Below are positions 50,446-53,027 of a stretch of DNA of 53,027 nucleotides, piece after piece (position 1 is the stretch's first letter; every line of letters begins with the position of its first letter). Source of the DNA: Acidimicrobiales bacterium (lineage in GTDB: Bacteria > Actinomycetota > Acidimicrobiia > Acidimicrobiales > RAAP-2); the NCBI GenBank assembly GCA_025449805.1, contig JANWIR010000071.1, positions 1-53,027 of the forward strand, in the 5' to 3' direction. Below the pieces are notes generated by a model, which saw only the letters and a program-made list of their open reading frames with translations, was not told where the DNA came from and did no database searches. A program made the translations under genes and the position numbers.

Positions 50446-51299
50446 GACGCGTCGCCGTCGCGACCTGCGCGGGTAAGAACGTCGACCCCGACAGTCCCCG
50501 TCTGCTCGCCGCGCTCGCCGACGCCGGCCTCCACGCCGAACTGGCGGTCTGGGACGATCCCGACGTGTCGTGGTCGAACTTCGACGCGGTGGTCGTGCGC
50601 TCAACGTGGGACTACGCGGCGCGGCGTGCGGCGTTTCTCGACTGGGCTCGCGGGGTTGCGCGACTCGAGAATCCCTACGAGGTGATCGCGTACTCAACGG
50701 ACAAGCACTACCTTCGCGAACTCGAGCAGCGGGGTATCCCCGTGGTGCCCTCGACGTTCTGTGACGTGGGGAGCGAGCCGCAGTTCCCCGATGGCGACTT
50801 CGTCGTGAAGCCCTGCGTGGGCGCTGGTTCGATGCTCGCCGACCGTTACGGCGCGCACGATCTCGCGCGCGCCCGCACCCACGTGGCGCAACTGCACGCC
50901 CAGGGTCGTGACGTGCTCATCCAGCCCTACGTCGATTCGGTCGATGAGGTGGGTGAGCGGGCGCTTATTTTCATCGACGGATCGTTCTCGCACGCGATGA
51001 CCAAGGGCGCCATGTTGAACGTCACGCAACTAGATCGCAACGCGCTCTTTCGTCGCGAGCAGATGTCGGTGGCGCACGCCGAACCCGACGCCCTCGACGT
51101 GGCCGACGCGGCGCTGCGCGCGGCGGGGGCCGACCACCTGCTCTACGCGCGCGTGGATCTGGTGCGCGCCAACGGCGGTTGGGTCCTCATGGAGCTTGAA
51201 CTCGCGGAACCCTCACTGTTCTTGAGCTTTCATCCTCCGGCCGCGACCAACCTGGCCGTTGCCCTTCACCGTCGTCTCGAGGCGTCGAGTCGCGCGTAG
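50442..51299 (+). CDS. ATP-grasp domain protein coupled to nuoN
   Basis: A 285-residue protein. DAVVVRSTWDYAARRAAFLDWA, DKHYLRELEQRGIPVVPS, FVVKPCVGAGSMLADR and YARVDLVRANGGWVLMELELAEPSLFL match ATP-grasp ligases of the RimK/DcsG-like group: the Lys in VVKP and the Glu-x-Glu near the end bind ATP and magnesium. GTG 50442 overlaps the nuoN stop (GTGA). Such enzymes join a carboxylate to an amine; the substrates are unknown. Its position suggests it is expressed with complex I, but no functional tie can be shown. Confidence 0.8.
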   Translation: MRRVAVATCAGKNVDPDSPRLLAALADAGLHAELAVWDDPDVSWSNFDAVVVRSTWDYAARRAAFLDWARGVARLENPYEVIAYSTDKHYLRELEQRGIPVVPSTFCDVGSEPQFPDGDFVVKPCVGAGSMLADRYGAHDLARARTHVAQLHAQGRDVLIQPYVDSVDEVGERALIFIDGSFSHAMTKGAMLNVTQLDRNALFRREQMSVAHAEPDALDVADAALRAAGADHLLYARVDLVRANGGWVLMELELAEPSLFLSFHPPAATNLAVALHRRLEASSRA

Positions 51300-51407
51300 C
51301 GCGACGCGCGACGGTGTGCGGTCCCATTGCCCACGTCGCGGCGGTGGTGACCGATTGAATGGCGGGCGGTACGCCCTGGCGACAACGGGTGACGTTCTCG
51401 AGCCTGC

Positions 51408-53027
51408 TTAGGGCGCGACGTCATTGAGCGCGTCGTCGTGGTCGCGGGCCGCCGCGAGCACCTCTTCGGGGACGACCGTGCCCGGTCGATTCGACGGGTC
51501 GTTCGCGAGCAGTCGACCAATCACGGGTATTTCGGTCAGGGACTCGGCGCGCAGCACCGCCGCGGCGACCGGCACGAAGCTCTCCGCCGCGGGATAGACG
51601 AGGTAGCGCGGCAGCCACGTCGGGTGGTACTTCGCGTTAAAGGTCCACAGTGACTCAATCGGCAAGATTCCCGAGAGACGCTTGAGCGCCCATCGTTCGA
51701 CGCGGGTGAAGGTGCCGTCACCACGTTCGCCGTCGAGCACCGAGCGAAAGGCCGCGAAGTTGAGGCTGAGTCCCCGGGCACCCTGGGCGCGCAGGTGCTC
51801 AATCGTTGAGCACAGCGCGAAGTCGATCAGGCCGTTGGGGTGTTCACCGGGGTCACGACGCATGAGGTCGAGGGAGTACCCGTTCATCGCCGGCGAGGGA
51901 ACGAACTGACACACCGAGGCCGGTTTGCCGTCGGGTCCGGTGACGATCGTGAGCAAGAGACCCTTGTCCTTGGGGTTAAAGAGGCGCCCGAGCATCATGG
52001 AGAAACCCCGCTCGCCCTCGCCGCGACGCAGCAGCGAGATGAGTTCCAAGATTTCGTTGACGCGCGCGGGATCGATCGTGGCCGGATCGACGAACTCGAC
52101 GCGATAGCCGTGGCGCGCGAGCCGCGTACAGGCCTGTCGCAGTCCCTTCATTTTGCCACCCTCGAGCGAGAACTTTTGGCAGTCGACGATTGCCTCGTCG
52201 CCCATGTAGAGATAGTGCAGTCCGGCCGCGTGGTAGATCGGGAGCCAATCCTCGCCGGCCCCCATGACGCCAATCGTCCAGCCGCGACCCTCGGCGTAGT
52301 GACGAAAGGCGCTGAAGACCTCGGATCGTTCCGCTTCGGGTCCTACGGGGTCGGGCGAAATCAACGCGACGCCGCCGTAGACGGCGTAGGCCACGAGTGA
52401 GTCGCGAAAGAAGAAGAACTGCTTGTCGTCGCGAAGCGCGAAGTAGTCAAGGGTGCCGCGTCCGTGTCGTCGCACGATCTCACGCGCGCGCAGTTCCGCG
52501 ATGCGTCGTTCGGTACTGCGCGCGGGGTGCGACAGTCGTCGGTCGACCACGGGTCGGGTCAAGAGGTAGAAGGTCGAGATGACGAGGCTGACACCGACGG
52601 TGAGGAGAGTCGGGTCCACGAAGTCGTCAACGCCGTCGGGTAGCCGGATGTTGTACTGGCCAAAGAGTCGTTCGACGCACGCCATGAAGATGACGCCGAC
52701 GTTGGGCATGTGGGTACGACGGGAGGCTTCGATCCCGAGGGTCGCCGCGACGACGGTCGCCAGGGCGACCAGGGCGAGCCGCGGTAGGGCCGCGCGAATG
52801 CTCGAGCGGTCGGTCGACGCTTCGAAGTTGTGGCGTTGGACGACGAGCAGGGCCAGAATCGCGGCCGCGACGAAGGACGAGTAGACGGTGCCACCGCGCG
52901 CCACGTGCGCGACGATGGTAATCGCGAGAAGGCTCACGGCTAAGAACCACGCGCGCCGTTGCCCCCGGCGCACGCCGCGCGCCAGCATGATCATGGAGAT
53001 ACCGGCAACGGCGGTAATCGCGGCCGC
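51408..53027 (-). CDS. DUF2156 / lysyl-phosphatidylglycerol synthase-type membrane protein, 5' partial
   Basis: Open at the window edge: the frame continues upstream of the ATG at 52994 for eleven more codons. The N-terminal part has four or more hydrophobic helices (WFLAVSLLAITIVAHVA, SSFVAAAILALLVV, LVALATVVAATLG, LLTVGVSLVISTFYLL). The C-terminal half is the DUF2156 GNAT-like domain (FFRDSLVAYAVYGGVALISPDPVGP, FVPSPAMNGYSLDLMRRDPGEHPNGLIDFAL, GARGLSLNFAAFRSV, PRYLVYPAAESF) of enzymes that transfer an aminoacyl group from tRNA to phosphatidylglycerol. No lysyl-tRNA synthetase domain is fused, unlike mycobacterial LysX. Confidence 0.85.
   Translation of the reverse strand, partial: AAAITAVAGISMIMLARGVRRGQRRAWFLAVSLLAITIVAHVARGGTVYSSFVAAAILALLVVQRHNFEASTDRSSIRAALPRLALVALATVVAATLGIEASRRTHMPNVGVIFMACVERLFGQYNIRLPDGVDDFVDPTLLTVGVSLVISTFYLLTRPVVDRRLSHPARSTERRIAELRAREIVRRHGRGTLDYFALRDDKQFFFFRDSLVAYAVYGGVALISPDPVGPEAERSEVFSAFRHYAEGRGWTIGVMGAGEDWLPIYHAAGLHYLYMGDEAIVDCQKFSLEGGKMKGLRQACTRLARHGYRVEFVDPATIDPARVNEILELISLLRRGEGERGFSMMLGRLFNPKDKGLLLTIVTGPDGKPASVCQFVPSPAMNGYSLDLMRRDPGEHPNGLIDFALCSTIEHLRAQGARGLSLNFAAFRSVLDGERGDGTFTRVERWALKRLSGILPIESLWTFNAKYHPTWLPRYLVYPAAESFVPVAAAVLRAESLTEIPVIGRLLANDPSNRPGTVVPEEVLAAARDHDDALNDVAP

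Noticed and set aside
1-53027. CRISPR arrays, insertion sequences and phage genes
   Set aside because: No regularly spaced repeats, transposase or phage motifs were found; the only mobile trace is the tRNA-Lys island.

Overview
This is a GC-rich actinobacterial chromosome segment. Evidence for this is a Rex/hemACDBL block, a complete 14-gene complex I (nuoA-N) operon, MshA (mycothiol), nickel superoxide dismutase with its SodX protease, a MenJ/geranylgeranyl-reductase-type flavoprotein, FCD-type GntR control and a LivM-LivG fusion. Many genes start at GTG or TTG, and many follow a TAnnnT hexamer by exactly six bases with no leader. An Acidimicrobiia-like lineage would fit, but that is inference; no rRNA is present to confirm it.

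Layout. 1-4300: the end of a branched-chain-amino-acid-type binding protein and its terminator, then a CaiB/BaiF CoA-transferase, an enoyl-CoA hydratase-like gene, a deletion relic of a short-chain dehydrogenase, a UbiE/MenG-like methyltransferase and a UbiA-like membrane protein. 4300-10730: mostly single genes, namely a DUF1003 protein, two secreted proteins resembling inhibitors (convergent and overlapping), a threonine-aldolase-type lyase, a diacylglycerol-kinase-type enzyme, three small envelope proteins and a class-I amidotransferase hydrolase. 10880-18430: a catabolic unit made of a divergent FadR-type regulator, a promoter with a palindromic operator, a fumarylacetoacetate-hydrolase-family enzyme, livK, livH, a livM-livG fusion, livF and a DUF1275 membrane protein.

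18570-20590: a small genomic island next to tRNA-Lys(UUU). A 36-bp copy of the tRNA 3' part lies about 1.6 kb downstream of the intact tRNA, and the space between holds one intact gene, a self-inhibited Fic protein, with its own palindromic operator. No integrase is present. 20800-25250: a DksA-like zinc-finger protein, a ribbon-helix-helix/DUF4097 pair, sodN/sodX (divergent), mshA and ybjN. 25260-31940: proC, then rex-hemA-hemC-hemD-hemB-hemL. 31940-35300: a membrane-anchored unknown, an FTR1-type iron permease preceded by an 11-codon leader ORF, and a menaquinone-reductase-like flavoprotein divergent from nuo. 35370-50445: nuoABCDEFGHIJKLMN, tightly overlapping, with an ATP-grasp gene coupled to nuoN. 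The right edge holds a partial DUF2156/LPG-synthase-type membrane enzyme.

The housekeeping theme is respiration: menaquinone chemistry, complex I, tetrapyrrole synthesis under a redox regulator, iron uptake and superoxide defence. The most unusual parts are the tRNA-linked Fic mini-island, the uniform leaderless promoter architecture, the leader-ORF-coupled iron permease and the operator-controlled FAH/Liv transport operon.
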